Assembly: GCA_021234155.1 (NCBI GenBank)
Contig: JAJEKV010000003.1
Location: forward strand, 32,967,166-33,031,165
Direction: 5' to 3'
DNA from: Isoetes taiwanensis
Taxonomy: Eukaryota > Streptophyta > Lycopodiopsida > Isoetales > Isoetaceae
Length of the DNA stretch: 64,000 bases
Shown here: positions 46,661 through 58,204 of the stretch, in pieces
Numbering within the stretch: the first letter of the stretch is position 1
How the letters are laid out: each line of letters starts with the position of its first letter
Notes under the pieces: model-generated
Database searches by the model: none
Seen by the model: only the letters and a program-made list of their open reading frames with translations
What the model was told of the DNA's origin: nothing
Position numbers and translations under genes: made by a program

Positions 46661-48190
46661 TTTGGAATTTCTTTAGGACGATGGGAGAGCATTGGCCTTT
46701 TGACCTTATGGGTGCATTTGTATGGGTTTAACTTGCTCATTAAAGTGTTTTTTTCCATAAGGTGTGTTTTTGCACGTGTATATTGCTTTTAGCATAGGGG
46801 GCGAATCTGGTCCGTGTGGCATATTATTCTACATGTATTGTCCTTTTCATCTCTGGCACCTTATGTTTTCGTCATTCTTGTTGTTTACCTTGATATTATC
46901 CCTATGTTGCATTCACGTGATCTGTTCGGCATCATTCGAATTTGCTTTTTTTTCTATATACGATGTCTCCACTTGGTTTCCACGTTGTGCTTATTATGCA
47001 CTATGAGGGTTGATTTTCTTTTTCATATTCTTGAACGTTGTTCTCCTCTTTTGGGCAGACGGGGCATTACCATGGTTGCATTTTCTTTTTCACGTTATTG
47101 CCTCTATATGTTTCCAGATGTTTCATGGTTGTTATCTTTTTTGCGTTATGGTTGACAATATGGTTTCGCTTTATGTTGGCATGTTTTTGCATTATATGCG
47201 TTTATATGGTTGTTTGACTTTTTATGTTCGGCGTCATTTGAATTTGCTTTTTTTCCTATTCTATTCTATTCTATTCTATATACAGTGTCTCAACCTAGTT
47301 TCCATGTTATGCTTATTATCAGGTGGTATACGTTATTCAGGTGGTGTTATCTTCTACATTCTAGGTTTCCCATAGTTGTTGGGTTCTATTTTTTGCACTT
47401 GTGGTTTATCTTGTTTTTTGATGCCCCGTGGTTTGGAATTTCTTTAGGATGATGGGAGAGCATTGGCCTTTTGAACTTATGGGTGCATTTGTATGGGTTT
47501 AACTTGATCATTAAAGTGTTTTTTCCATAAGGTGTGTTTTTGCACGTGTATATTGCTTTTAGCATAGGGGGCGAATCTGGTCCGTGTGGCATATTATTCT
47601 ACATGTATTGTCCTTTTCATCTCTGGCACCTTATGTTTTCGTCATTCTTGTTGTTTACCTTGATATTATCCCTACGTTGTATTCACGTGATCTATTTTGA
47701 TCTTTTATGTTCGGCATCATTTGAATTTGCCTTTTTTCCTATATACGATGTCTCCACTGGGTTTCCACGTTATGCTTATTATGCACTATGAGGGTTGATT
47801 TTCTTTTTCATATTCGTGAACGTTGTTCTCCTCTTTTGGGCAGACGGAGCATTACAATGGTTGTATTTGCTTTTTCACGTTCTTGCCTCTATCATGTTTC
47901 CGATGTTTCATGGTTGTTATCGTTTTTTATGTTATGGTTGACAATATGGTTTCGCTTTTATGTTGGCATGTTTTTGCATTATATCGTTTACATGATTGTT
48001 TGACTTTTTATGTTCGGCATCATTTGAATTTGCTTTTTTTTATATACTGTCTCAACCTAGTTTCCATATTATGCTTATTATCGGTGGTATCGTTATTGGG
48101 TGGTATTATCTTCTACATTCTTGGTTTCCCATAGTTGTTGGATTTTATTTTTTGCACTTGTGGTTTATCTTGTTTTTTGATGCCCCGCAC
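46661..48190. repeat. Tandem duplication of about 770 bp inside family Q
   Basis: TTTGGAATTTCTTTAGGA begins at 46,661 and again at 47,432, a period of 771 bp. The second unit continues to about 48,190, where both end near GATGCCCCG. The units differ by substitutions and small indels. The long open frames here appear twice because of this duplication and do not show coding sequence. Confidence 0.85.
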
Positions 48191-49089
48191 TCTTTAACGG
48201 TTGTCTGGGTTATTCCTGTTGATCTACTTGTTTATGTTCTGGCCGCATTTTTACTTTATTTTCTTTCTGTGGCCTATGTGTTGTTTCCTTGGGCTTATCG
48301 TTTTTGAAGTTACGCCTCATTTTTTCGTTTCCTTGTGCTCAATTAACTTTAGTTTCCGTTTCCTTCTCGATCATTCTTTTCTTGGTCTTTGTATGTCTAC
48401 ATTCTCTTCCTCAATCTCGTCCCCTCGTTTGCCCAAGTATGTTTTTCCTATTGAGGCCTTTATTCATGGCTTTATGCATATGGTATTTGTCTTCTTTCAC
48501 CACACATTTCTCCTATGCTACCACTGAACGGACCTTAGTATTACCGTCATTTGTATCATGCTCTTTAGCTTTTTTGATATGCCGCATATTGCGTTTGGCA
48601 CTTCCTTATACTCATTCAATTCTTCTTTTTTGCCATGGTTTTGCACTTTGTCATGTTTTTGCATTTTATGAGCTCTTTTTGCACTATATTTCTCCTTTGA
48701 AGCCTATTCACCTCGTTGGTTTTAGCCTTCCCCGTCGTATTTTCCTATTGTATATCCGTTATGGGGAGCTTCGTCCATTGTTTTGCCACCTTTCGCTTCG
48801 ATCATTTTTTCATTCTATTTTACATTCGGCATATAATCGATGTGGTTTTGGGGGTTTCTAGCATTGTTCAGGTTGTTATTAAAGGCGATCGTGTTTTACA
48901 CTTTCTCGGCGTTGGGCTCTTGTCCGTGGTTGTTTTCTCGTGGATTGATTCATTGGCTTGCATTCCTCTTTTCTCATATTTATGCTTGGGCTTAAAATAT
49001 ACATTATGCATTGTGCTACCATTATACATCATATTTGCTATTTAGCTATTTTTTGCACGCATAAATTTTTGTTTATCATGTTTTTTCTT

Positions 49090-50910
49090 CCACCCGCTGG
49101 GTGATGCTTTTTTCCAACCCCTGGGTGATGCTATCCTCTCTTTTTTTCATGAATTGTTGATTTTTCTCATTTCTAATCGCTCACGTCATTTTGAGTGCTT
49201 GTCGCTTTGCGCCTTGCCGCTTCACCATTATGCACGCTTTTTGTTCTTTTTAACGCTCATGGGGCCCTTCTACATGTTCCCGTTCTTCTCGGTTCGTTGT
49301 TGGTGCTCCTCTTAGTCTCACCCTCTCGTTTGCTTCGTGCCCATTTCGACACTGGCCCGGTCGCGGCCGGGCTTCTAGTTTATGCGATTCGCATAGTATG
49401 TCTACATTCTCTTTATCAATCTCGTCCCCTCGTTTGCCAAGATATGTTTTCCTATTGGGGCCTTTTTTTCATGGATTTATGCATAGGGTATTTGTCTTGA
49501 CAACACCACACATTTCTCCTATGCTACCTTGCACAGACCTTAGCATTTTCATTCTCCTCATCTTGTTCCCCCTTTTACATCCTTATGAACCTTCTTAAAC
49601 TTTAGACTTCTTGTTGACAACATATGTCGGTTGCACTTTGTCTTCTTTATGTCTATGCATTTTTACATTCCTATCGTAAGATTTTTCCTCTTTGCCTTTT
49701 TATCTCGCTTTACTTGTTATTAGTTCTTGGCCACGTGTTCGAAGGACTCATAGCCACATTCCGCGGACTTCAGTCCGTATACGATCCCACGAACTTTGGT
49801 CCTGTGTCGTATTCAAATAAGACAACTATCCACGGACATCGGTCCGTGATTTGCATCCATATCATATGTGCATTGTAATGCGTTAACGCGTTTGTTTTGT
49901 CATCGCCTTGTTGCCGTTCTCGTTGGCATGCTTGCGCTTCCTTGATTTGTCATCGTGGCGGTGTCCCTTCCTTTTTAGTTGTTTTTGTTCTCTAATGTGC
50001 TTCCTTTTTTTCGGTCATTCTTTGGGCCGTCCAGCCGGGGCACTTTCTTAGATTAGTCATCGGGCGGCGTGCTTTTTCTTTTCATTGTTTTTTCTCTAAT
50101 ATCCTTTCCTTTTTCAGGTCATTGAGCTGATATCGTCCATAGCCGGTGCTTCCGCTCTTCTTCTTCTTCTTTGTTTTCTCCCCACGGCTTTCGCTCCTTG
50201 TTGTTGGTTTTAAATCGCCAATGTGTTTTTTTCTTCGCTTGAACGGACTCTTCGGATCCCGGTTTCCTTTCTTCCCCGCCCGCTTGCCTTCATTACATGC
50301 CCCCCGCCACTATCCTTCAACGCCTAATTTCTACGGTTCCTTTCATCTCCTCGATACTCCGTCCGGCCCTCTTTTTCGTTCTCTCTTTTTTCTCTGCGTC
50401 TGTCCGACCGCCGGTGGTGGCGGAGTGTCTTCTTGCTATCGGCTTAAGCTGGGAGGTTTTCGCCCGGCGACTAAGGCTTATAGTTGAGGAAGTCCTTTGG
50501 TAGTCGGCCGGTTTGTGTCTCTCTCACGGAGTCCCTTCCCGAGAATCCCATCGATCCGAGCCATCTGGATCGCCATTCCGGGAAGGACGACGGCAATAGG
50601 CCATTTACTTTTTGGCTCGGTTATCGGCGTCTTCTCACAAGAGCTCTTCTTATCCTCTCGAGCTTCCCTCCCTTCCGCCCTGCCACGATAGCGCATGCGT
50701 CTTTTCATTTATTTTTTGTTGTTCATGCCTCTTTGTTGTTCTCCACTGTGAGTGTTGCTATTCTTATATTTCTTCCATCGCCTCCCTCGCTTTGTTGTTC
50801 TCCACCTGCTGGTGATATTTATTTATTTCCACCCTCGAGGGTGTGGCATATTTTTACATAATGGTTCTCCACCATTTGGGTGATGCTTTATCTCCCTACT
50901 GGGTGATGCT
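49090..50910. repeat. Dispersed CACC...GGGTGATGCT mini-hairpins
   Basis: At least six related short motifs occur: near 49,090, 49,116, 50,802, 50,829, 50,869 and 50,892. Each has a CACC-type arm, a loop of about three bases and a GGTG-type arm, most followed by ATGCT. The one at 50,829 is the palindrome CCACCCTCGAGGGTGTGG. They are too short to be called elements. Confidence 0.5.
49764..49848. repeat. Three short stem-loops with CGGAC/GTCCG arms
   Basis: CGGAC-TTCA-GTCCG at 49,764-49,777 and CACGGAC-ATCG-GTCCGTG at 49,831-49,848 are clean hairpins. A decayed third, starting CACGAAC and ending GTCCTGTG, lies at 49,789-49,807. They are near-copies of one motif in a 90-base stretch. Confidence 0.6.
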
Positions 50911-51224
50911 ATCTTTTTCTATGTTATGTTCTTTTTCCTCTGTTTTCATTTTCGGACCTTCTTGGTGCAGCTTGTGTTGTTTATTTTCTTTGACCATTTA
51001 CGGGTGTTCTTTTTGGGAGTTTTGTTGGTATTGCTTGCAGGATTCCGCCATTTTTTTGTCTGCCTCACGGGTCTTGCTCTATTTTCTGTTCGCCATCACC
51101 CTCTCCTTCGGTTCTCCATGGATACATTCGGGGGAGGCTTTTGCCGTTTGCTGGGGTCGTGCTCTATTTTGCGTTCGCCATCAACTCGTTTCTCTCCGTT
51201 CTCAGGCAACACATTCAAGGTTGT

Positions 51225-51303
51225 TGGCGACCATTTCTCATTAGGGTTTTCGTCGAAAACCCGAAAGGGCGGGGTTTTTTATCCCGATGAGAAGTTGTCG
51301 CCA
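51225..51303 (+). other. Nested stem-loop of family Q module II
   Basis: The outer arms are TGGCGACCATTTCTCAT (51,225-51,241) and ATGAGAAGTTGTCGCCA (51,287-51,303), pairing over about 16 positions with one mismatch. The 45-base loop holds a 19-base palindrome, GGGTTTTCGTCGAAAACCC (51,244-51,262), then GAAAGGGCGGGG and a T run. The matching structure in the short member at 62,091-62,173 has a different outer stem that still pairs. It might act as RNA or as single-stranded DNA; which is unknown. Confidence 0.6.
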
Positions 51304-51560
51304 TTACCCTTTTATTTTGCCTTGGCACATTTCTTTTTAGGGGGTAGTCCGATATTGTTCCTATGGTCGGCTATCCCCTTTCTCTCTCCCTAGTTTTCCA
51401 CACATTGTATACTGCTGCTGTGATGAATGACAAGCCTATCAGGGCCGGTTTTGTGTCTCTCGCGAGTCCCTTCCCAGAATAGTCGTCTCTTTACACGGAT
51501 AGGATCCTCTAGCAATGCAATTCAAACAAAGCTGAATTTGCTATCCTCACAACCAATCTA

Positions 51561-52156
51561 AAATAGCTATATAATCCAAGCATCTATCATTTGTATAAGT
51601 TAAGAAGAGATAAAAAGAACGCCATATTTGAAGCAAAATGGGATGACAATTCTATCTATAGCTCTACAAGCAGATTCAATTTTTCTGATTAAACAGCAAA
51701 ATGCTAAGGGATTGCAGCTTATACATGTCCACATGAGCATGCCATAGATAGAGAAATCCATGCTAAATATACACAACATGGACACAGAAAGGAATCCAAC
51801 CTCTGCCGCACTTCTTGGCTGCTCCAGAATATGTCCGTCCTTCTCTAACCTTGCCAAAGTAAAATTTGGCAAGTTCTCTGATTGTCTTTTTCCCAAAAGC
51901 TCTCCAGGTCCACGGATCTTCAAATCCATATCAGCCAAGTAAAATCCATCAGGTGATTCTTCTAGTAGCTTTAATCAATTTACTGCGTTTGATGATGATG
52001 TCAAGAGAATACATGATGATTTTCTATCCCCCCTGCCTACACGACCTCTTACCTGGTGCAACTGTGCCAAACCAAACATTTCTGCATTTTCTATTACTAT
52101 CAATGATGCTTGTGGGATGTCACTTCCCACCTCTATAATTGTTGTCGACACTAAGA
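51561..52156 (-). pseudogene. RecG helicase 3' fragment, copy 1
   Basis: Minus-strand sequence encodes part of the C-terminal helicase lobe of RecG, an organelle-targeted branch-migration helicase in plants. [15 protein letters not shown] (motif V) and [20 protein letters not shown] (motif VI) are followed by an in-frame TGA (51,975-51,977) where relatives have Arg. Then comes the post-helicase region ADMDLKIRGPGELLGKRQS and ARLEKDGHILEQ. Upstream similarity to copy 2 stops at 52,156, in the middle of motif V's exon, so it is cut. It looks like a segmental duplicate. It lies just upstream of, or in an early intron of, the PPR gene on the other strand. Confidence 0.75.
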
Positions 52157-52467
52157 GCAAAACAAAATAGCAAAAAAAACTGAAAACAAAAAAAATCCTC
52201 AGCGGAAATCTCATGCATGCCACCCTCCAATTGAATATTTGGTAGTATATATCAAACACACATCCTCCATCCCTAAGGTATGCCCATGGGGCAACCCAAA
52301 AAGTGGCTAACGGACCCATATCATCAAACCTTTGGCCATTAATTGTTTTACCATTTTTCAAATTTCCGTTTTGAATCAGGAAGTCTATGAATTGAATGGA
52401 ATATGAATAACAAAAATAACCAAGCAAATATATATAATTTGCTTTTGCATTAGTTGCCTTGTTTCAG
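52157..52467. other. Spacer or intron before the first readable PPR exon
   Basis: AT-rich sequence ending in GCATTAGTTGCCTTGTTTCAG, a strong plus-strand acceptor at 52,466-52,467. It may be the end of an intron whose first exon I could not find. Confidence 0.4.
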
Positions 52468-53569
52468 CTGATCTTGCTGGAACAAGACCGCCTTCTATAT
52501 GGCTTGGCAAAAACGCATTTGCCCATCATCCCATTTTGTATGACAAACATCCCCTGCTGATGGGACTTCGCAATCGGCTCCTACTGAGTGGCACAAAGCG
52601 CCACCTTTTCTCAGCTGCAACAATGCGTGGAGATAAGGTATGTCCCATTCAAGTTGTTTAGAGTTCAATGTATTTAGTTGGTCTGATGAGTTGTTCTAGC
52701 AGGTAACTTCAGCGCTGAATTTAATTTGTAAAAATGCCTCTGATGGATCAGCATGGGGATTGTGTAATCCCAATTGCACAGAAGGTGTGATTGATGTGAG
52801 CAAGGTTTACTCAGGCTTTGAAGCTCTTGGTTTGGAATTGAATCTAGCTTCCAACTGTATCATGAAGGGCACCAAGCGGGAAACTGAATTGGATGCGCCT
52901 AGAAGATCAAAAATAGGCAAGCCAAGCTTAAAGGAAAACTTCAGTCTTCTGGACTATGTAAGTGGTCCACTTTCTGTTGATAGCTGTATTAGCACGATTC
53001 AAAAATGCGGGAAACAAAAACATCTAGCCTATGCCAAGTTCATATATGCAAATGTTTGCACCAGTGCGCCTCAAGCTCATGGTAATGTTGGGAATCACAT
53101 TGTGGCAATGTTTGTTGACTGCGGAGGCATGCTGCATGCACAGAAGGCTTTCAATTTTTTGAATAATCCAAATGAACGTTCGTGGACTTCTCTTATACTA
53201 GGTTATGTTGAATGTGGACAGCCACAGCATGCTCTGAGCTTGTATCATGAAATGGAGAAGCATGGTATGCATCCTACAAGTTATACTCTTACTGCATTAC
53301 TGAGAGCATGTTCTAGACTAAAAAGCATGCAAAAAGGTTGGCAAATTCATCTTGATATTAAAGCAAAGGTGGGCAGTGCTCTAGTTGATATGTATGCCAA
53401 ATGTGGTTCTCTTCCAGAGGCACGAAAAGCCTTAGCCAATCTTGCATCTCGAAATGTTGTATCATGGACCACATTAATAGCAGGAAATGCGGACCATGAA
53501 TTTTGTTGTGAAGCAATTGAATGTCTTAGGCAGATGCAAAAAGAATGTGTGATTCCCAATGCTTTGTCA
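52468..53569 (+). CDS. PLS-type PPR protein gene, 5' part (split by Helitron)
   Basis: PPR proteins bind organellar RNA for editing, splicing or stability. A readable exon runs 52,468-52,637 (ending ATG CGT GGA GAT AAG before GTATGT), then a 65-base intron (52,638-52,702, GT...AG), then an exon in the same frame open to the Helitron at 53,570. The protein has an unplaced N-terminal region, then PPR repeats: WTSLILGYVECGQPQHALSL, YTLTALLRACSRLKSMQKG, VGSALVDMYAKCGSLPEARK and WTTLIAG with an EAIECLRQMQ helix. About ten residues appear missing between LDIKAK and VGSALVD, so a repeat is shortened. A start Met at 52,560 or 52,623 is possible, but an upstream exon is more likely. The gene was cut by a Helitron and continues at 58,205. 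Confidence 0.75.
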
Positions 53570-54343
53570 CATCTTCTTTTTATTTTGGGATGTTGTTGTT
53601 CCGTGCCAAAGGGAACGCCAGATCTTACGCCGCATCGCGGCGCTCCTTCCAGCTTATGCGTTCCGCTTGCGGGGATTATAGCTGGCCGAACTAAATGCCA
53701 AGATTTTGAACTCAGGCGCCACCATTGAATTTTTTCATCTTCCTCTTCCGATCTGGTATTCCTCACGAATCTTTCGGCTGGCGCCCTCACGCCAGACTTT
53801 GCCTATAGCCTTTGCATCTCATTCGCTCAAGAAGTTGGACCTCTATTTTCTTGCTATGGCAGCTCCGGGCAGTTTGGTCCAAGAAAAAACGTGTTCAACG
53901 TTGCCTCGTATTACAATCGGTGTCGGATGTATGTATTATTTGTTCCTGATCTGCCGTGAGTGAGCCCCTTATATTTTTCCCCTATTTCCATGGCTATATC
54001 TCTTTGAGGCTGAATGGGGCTCCTTTTATGTTGCCCACATTTCCACGGTTAAATCTGTTTTCAACCTGGGTATTCGCTCTTCTATTTCGAGTAGCGGCAG
54101 TTAGCATTGAATCAGTTTTTCTTCTTCTATTCTTTGCACATTTTTCCCTTTTTCTTTTACCAGATGTACCGACGTTTTTATCCTTCTTCACTAAAAGGAT
54201 CAGTAAAGCTTGGATGTCCGAGAGCTCAACCAGTTTCAAGGCTCTTGGGGAGCCTCTATGCCAAGGTGTTGCAAAGCACATGCAGAACATAAGCTCCTCT
54301 CTGCACATGTGGAAGAGGCACCCGTAATAAAGTTGTCATCTCT

Positions 54344-54598
54344 GTGTTTATCACCGCCTGCAATAATGTATCCCGATTTCACGATGCATTTAGGGTTTTC
54401 GTTTATAGGAAAGGCAGAGGCAACAAGCAAAGGGCAGCAAGCAGTGCAAAGAAGGCAAGCGGGGAGCAAGCAGGCAAGCAAGGCAAAGGCAGCAAGCGAG
54501 CAAAGGATTCAGAGGCAAAGAAGGAAGCAGCAAAGAATGCATTAGGTCCGGGCTCGCGACGGTTTTACCTCGCCAACAAGTTCAAGATCAAAATCTGA
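54344..54598 (+). other. Lys-rich low-complexity frame inside the Helitron
   Basis: An 84-codon plus frame is rich in Lys, Ala, Gly and Ser (SSAKKASGEQAGKQGKGSK) because of an AGCAAGCAAGG-like purine repeat at about 54,410-54,535. It could be a captured gene piece, but it is better explained by the simple repeat. Confidence 0.3.
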
Positions 54599-57500
54599 GT
54601 AGGCAAATCTTCCCGATACATAAAGTGTAAATCCCGGGCTCGTAACGCCAATGTCGGCCTTCCCGAAGCATTGGTTTATGTTTTCTCCGTAACTTATCTT
54701 CCATGATTGCGTATGGGCGTGCTTTTTGTGCAGGCTTCCTTCGGAAGAGGTTTGAGGATGTTGGTTGTGTCGTAACCGCATTGAGCTTAAGATTTCTTCA
54801 TGGATGAGTGTCAAATTCTAATAAGTATCAAATTCTAATGCTTTTTCTTTTTCTTTTTAATTTGAGGGTTTCGTAAGTCCGATCCCGTGAATGTTTTTGG
54901 CAGAGGTTTTCTAAGTCTCGCTATTGATTATGGCTCTCACGGAGGACTACCGACATAAGATAGTCGATTCATATTTAAAGTCATGTAGCTCTTTTTTCCC
55001 GCTTGGAAGCTCTGTTTATTTTAAAATCCGGGAGGCCGCATAGAACAAATTGCTCAAATGGCGGCAAACAAATGCATGCCTCTCCAAATTGTTAGCGTCC
55101 AGGTTGTTAGCGCCTAGATAGCGGCTGGAGCTTCATGTAAGTCTTTTTTTCCTTTTTAGGGTTGATTTTCAAGTTTTTGCCTTTGCCTTCTCTTAACTAT
55201 GTATTTACAGCACGACCGGGGTCCCAAGAGCACATGGTTGAGGCAAACCCCGGGCCTTTATCATATGGCATTGTTTATTCAAATTATAGGGCTGTTCTTG
55301 CAATATATTTGTCTATGAATTGGTATTGCTATCCTATTTCTGATTTGACATGTTTGTCTAGCTTATGTGCACGTCCATTGCTTGGCTAGACTTGAATTTT
55401 TAATATATCTTGCAAGGTACCCTTTTTTCTAGATTTAGTCTAATACTTCTAATCTGGCTTGCCATTGTTATGACATCTTACATGTCTTGGACATATTTTT
55501 GTGCTCAAAATTACAGATCTGAACCATTTTGCGTAACACTTTTATTTGTAATAATAACATAAAAGTAAAAGAAAACATACTTGTCCAGGTAGTGTCCTTG
55601 AGAGATTAAGAATTAGAAATTTTCAGCAAAAACATTATAGGGACATCATTCAAAATAGGTTTTTTTATATATGTCTATACCATCCATAATATGTGTTTTT
55701 AGGTAGTTTATCCTTTTCATTTTAACTTTTGCAAGTTGTATGGAGAATGAATCTATTTTCTCATTCTTTGCCTTGAAATAACAATGGCATATTTTTCATT
55801 CTTTGTTTATGCATCAAAGTTTTGTGCAAGATATAATTGATCATTTTTCCTTTGGACACGATGCTCGCTTCTCTTGCTGTGATTCGGGGTTACGGTAAAT
55901 TGTTTGCTGAAAGAAGATGAAGTAGGAATTATATAGATGAAGTAGGTGGTATGTCCGATCCGACAATCAATTAATGTTTGTTGTTTACACAAGTTAGGGC
56001 ATATCCAAGTTTTCAGCTAATATAGAACATCTGCATGCCTGCATAATAAAAAGTTTGCATTACATGAACTTTTTATCACAAATGTGTGCAAAAGATATCC
56101 ATTTGGAGGATATGAATTTTGTGCAAAGATTCTTCAAGGGGTGGATATGATTGTGATTGGGTTCTTTTGTATGCACATTTCGATTCTTGCGTGATGTCGG
56201 GCCAATTTTAGTCTTCAAGAAGCTCAAGCACATTCTATCGGGTTTCTTTCTTTTTGGCCCATGAGCTAGAACAAGTTCAGGGCATATTTCAAAATGTCAT
56301 GTTTGCATCCAAAAAGTGAGCCAATTAAAGTATTTGCATCACCACACATTTAACATATTTAAAAATAGTGCAGGATGGTATCTACAAAACTGGTGATGTG
56401 TTTATCATAACAATGACATCGACAAAAGCAACCAGGTTCTATCCAAACTACGCCGCTTCTTCAAAAGTTAGAATTTGTTGTACTGATTTGACTTATGATT
56501 TTATTCTTCTCCCAAAGAACCACAAATGTGATGTAATATTTTGAGCATAAAATTTGTCCAGTTTTAATCTCTAACTTTTGTTATGCCGAGGGCAACACCT
56601 TTCTTTTAGGACTTGGTGGCATATTTTGGGGCATCTGCAACTCTATGCTTATATGTTGCCCTTTTATATTAATGTAATCAAGTAGATTATTTACACATGA
56701 GAGAGATCCTCATTAAACAGTCATCAAGTGTCGACTAAAGAATAAAGGAGCTGTTGATATGAATGCAGTTGCAAATAGCCGAGGTCCATTGGATTTGTAA
56801 TGGTGACTGAATCCACCTAATGAGAGCATGCTTGATTGTAGACTTAAAAGTTGTGCAGTAAACAAGTCAAGGTTTGGGCCTACAATACAAATACTAGATT
56901 CAACGGGAACTTTCTTGAAGATTTTTACACTGCTAGAATTGTATGTAGCCCAATGTATACTATGTTAGCCACAGGTTTACCCTATGAATTTGTGCCTTCA
57001 TATTAATTTGCCATCATGTGTAGGCACACCCTAGGAAGTTACATGTAACATTCAAACACATTTTTTAATGTAATTGTATATGGTGGTCCAATGGGTGCCA
57101 AATATAATTCTATGTTGTCCAACGTATGCCATTGTTTGCCACAGGTTTACCATATGAATTTGTGCCTTCCTCTTGATTTGCAAACACATGCATTTTGTTG
57201 TATTTTAATGGGCACGCTACAGTTGCAGAAGTGGATGAATATTATTTTGGACAATGTGTGGCGAATCAATATATTTATCAAATACAATTAGACGGGTTGG
57301 GAGCAAGCAAATTGCTCTAGGCATGTTTATGGATAATTGATAATGTTATGCACAACTTTATTAACGCTTTCTGCATTTGCTCGAGGCAGAGGGCCGAAAT
57401 CGCTACTTTTGGACTACAAGCCAATGAAATTTTAAATTTGCACATTCTAATTAGACAGCTTGCAATTTGTGGTACATGTGCAATGTATAGATTCCAATTG

Positions 57501-58005
57501 AGCTTCTTGGCTAGAGTTTTTACCCTTGCACATTATTCCCACCAATTACCAACACATGAATGTGGTGTAACATTATAGATTCTTCAATCATGATATGATA
57601 TTTTTCCAAGCTACTTATTAAGAGACATCCATCTCAACATTGGTGATTGAGACATCGCCACTCACTAAGAGACATTCCTTTCTAAACATTGGGGATATGA
57701 GACACCACCTTTTTCTAACAGTAGAGATAAATGTGATGCATATTTCAAAGTGGCATATGTTTTCAATAACCTTATATGTTTCATATTTAACCTCCCTAAC
57801 ATTTCACAAATGTTACGTATTTTGATGTCCCAAGTTCCGTTATGTCGTTACACAATGTCTGAGACCGTGTATTGTTACTATTGTCTCAAGATCTTAGGCT
57901 TAAAACTTTCTATGTAAGAAAAGGCTCTAAAGGGAATGTATGTTACCCAAAAAAACTCTATATGCATGAAATGATGGAAATTTAATGCAAAAAATGTATT
58001 GACAC

Positions 58006-58170
58006 GTTTTTATTCCACCTATAAACTATAGTAACTCATTCTGCATGCCCACGACTAGCAGAATGACCTAAATCTTCACATTTGGCACTCCAACACATCT
58101 ACAAGATTAAGTGCAAACATTTTTATTCCACCTAGAAACTATATTAATCACCCATTCCACACGTCCACGA
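58006..58170. repeat. Subterminal duplication at the Helitron 3' end
   Basis: TTTTTATTCCACCTA with AAACTATA and CCCACGACTA follows at 58,008-58,060, and nearly the same series recurs at 58,119-58,173, a period of about 111 bp, just before the terminal hairpin. Subterminal repeats may be binding sites for the autonomous partner, or chance duplications. Confidence 0.7.
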
Positions 58171-58204
58171 CTAATGCCCGGCATTGCCGGGCACACGTTT
58201 CTAG

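Larger units (their letters stand above)
44033..51480 (+). mobile_element. Two-module repeat of family Q, long member
   Basis: Module I runs from 44,033 to 50,546 and module II from 50,545 to 51,480. Both start ATCCCATCGATCC, followed by a palindrome (CGATCC-rich, closed by ATCGGATCG or close to it) and CCATTC, and share their first 150 or so bases, including CTCGGTTATCGGCGTCTTCT. Both end GAGTCCCTTCCC...GAAT, and the junction shares AT. A short member with the same two modules lies at 61,896-62,901 on the other strand, which defines the outer ends independently. The interior of module I is T-rich with many long but repetitive plus frames of Phe, Leu, Tyr and Cys; these are composition effects. 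No transposase, RT or helicase was found. No clear target duplication was seen. It may be non-autonomous, and the class is unknown. Confidence 0.6.
53570..58204 (+). mobile_element. Helitron inserted in the PPR gene (4.6 kb)
   Basis: The right end is classic: a 7-bp-stem hairpin GCCCGGC-ATT-GCCGGGC (58,176-58,192), eight bases, then CTAG (58,201-58,204), with host T next. The left end is fixed by the host gene: PPR coding stops after GCTTTGTCA (53,569) and resumes right after CTAG as TTTGTCTCTG, giving NALS-FVSVLKG in frame, as in related PPRs. That places the start at 53,570 (CATCTTC). The standard Helitron TC start would be 53,572, which leaves two host bases unexplained. Insertion between A and T without duplication is the Helitron rule. 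No Rep/helicase reading frame was found, so it is non-autonomous. Interior frames are not recognised. Confidence 0.8.

Noticed and set aside
48289-48861. Long plus-strand frames rich in Phe, Leu, Tyr and Ser (190 codons and similar ones at 46.3-51.4 kb) that look like membrane proteins
   Set aside because: They come from T-rich sequence in all three plus frames, appear twice because of the 771-bp duplication, and show no conserved motif.
51225-51303. Hammerhead or other known self-cleaving ribozyme in the nested stem-loop
   Set aside because: Words like CGATGAG and CGAAA are present, but the full hammerhead core and its three-stem arrangement are not.
54236-54481. Cys- and Ala-rich minus-strand frame in the Helitron
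   Set aside because: It is the shadow of the AGCAAG-type repeat on the other strand.
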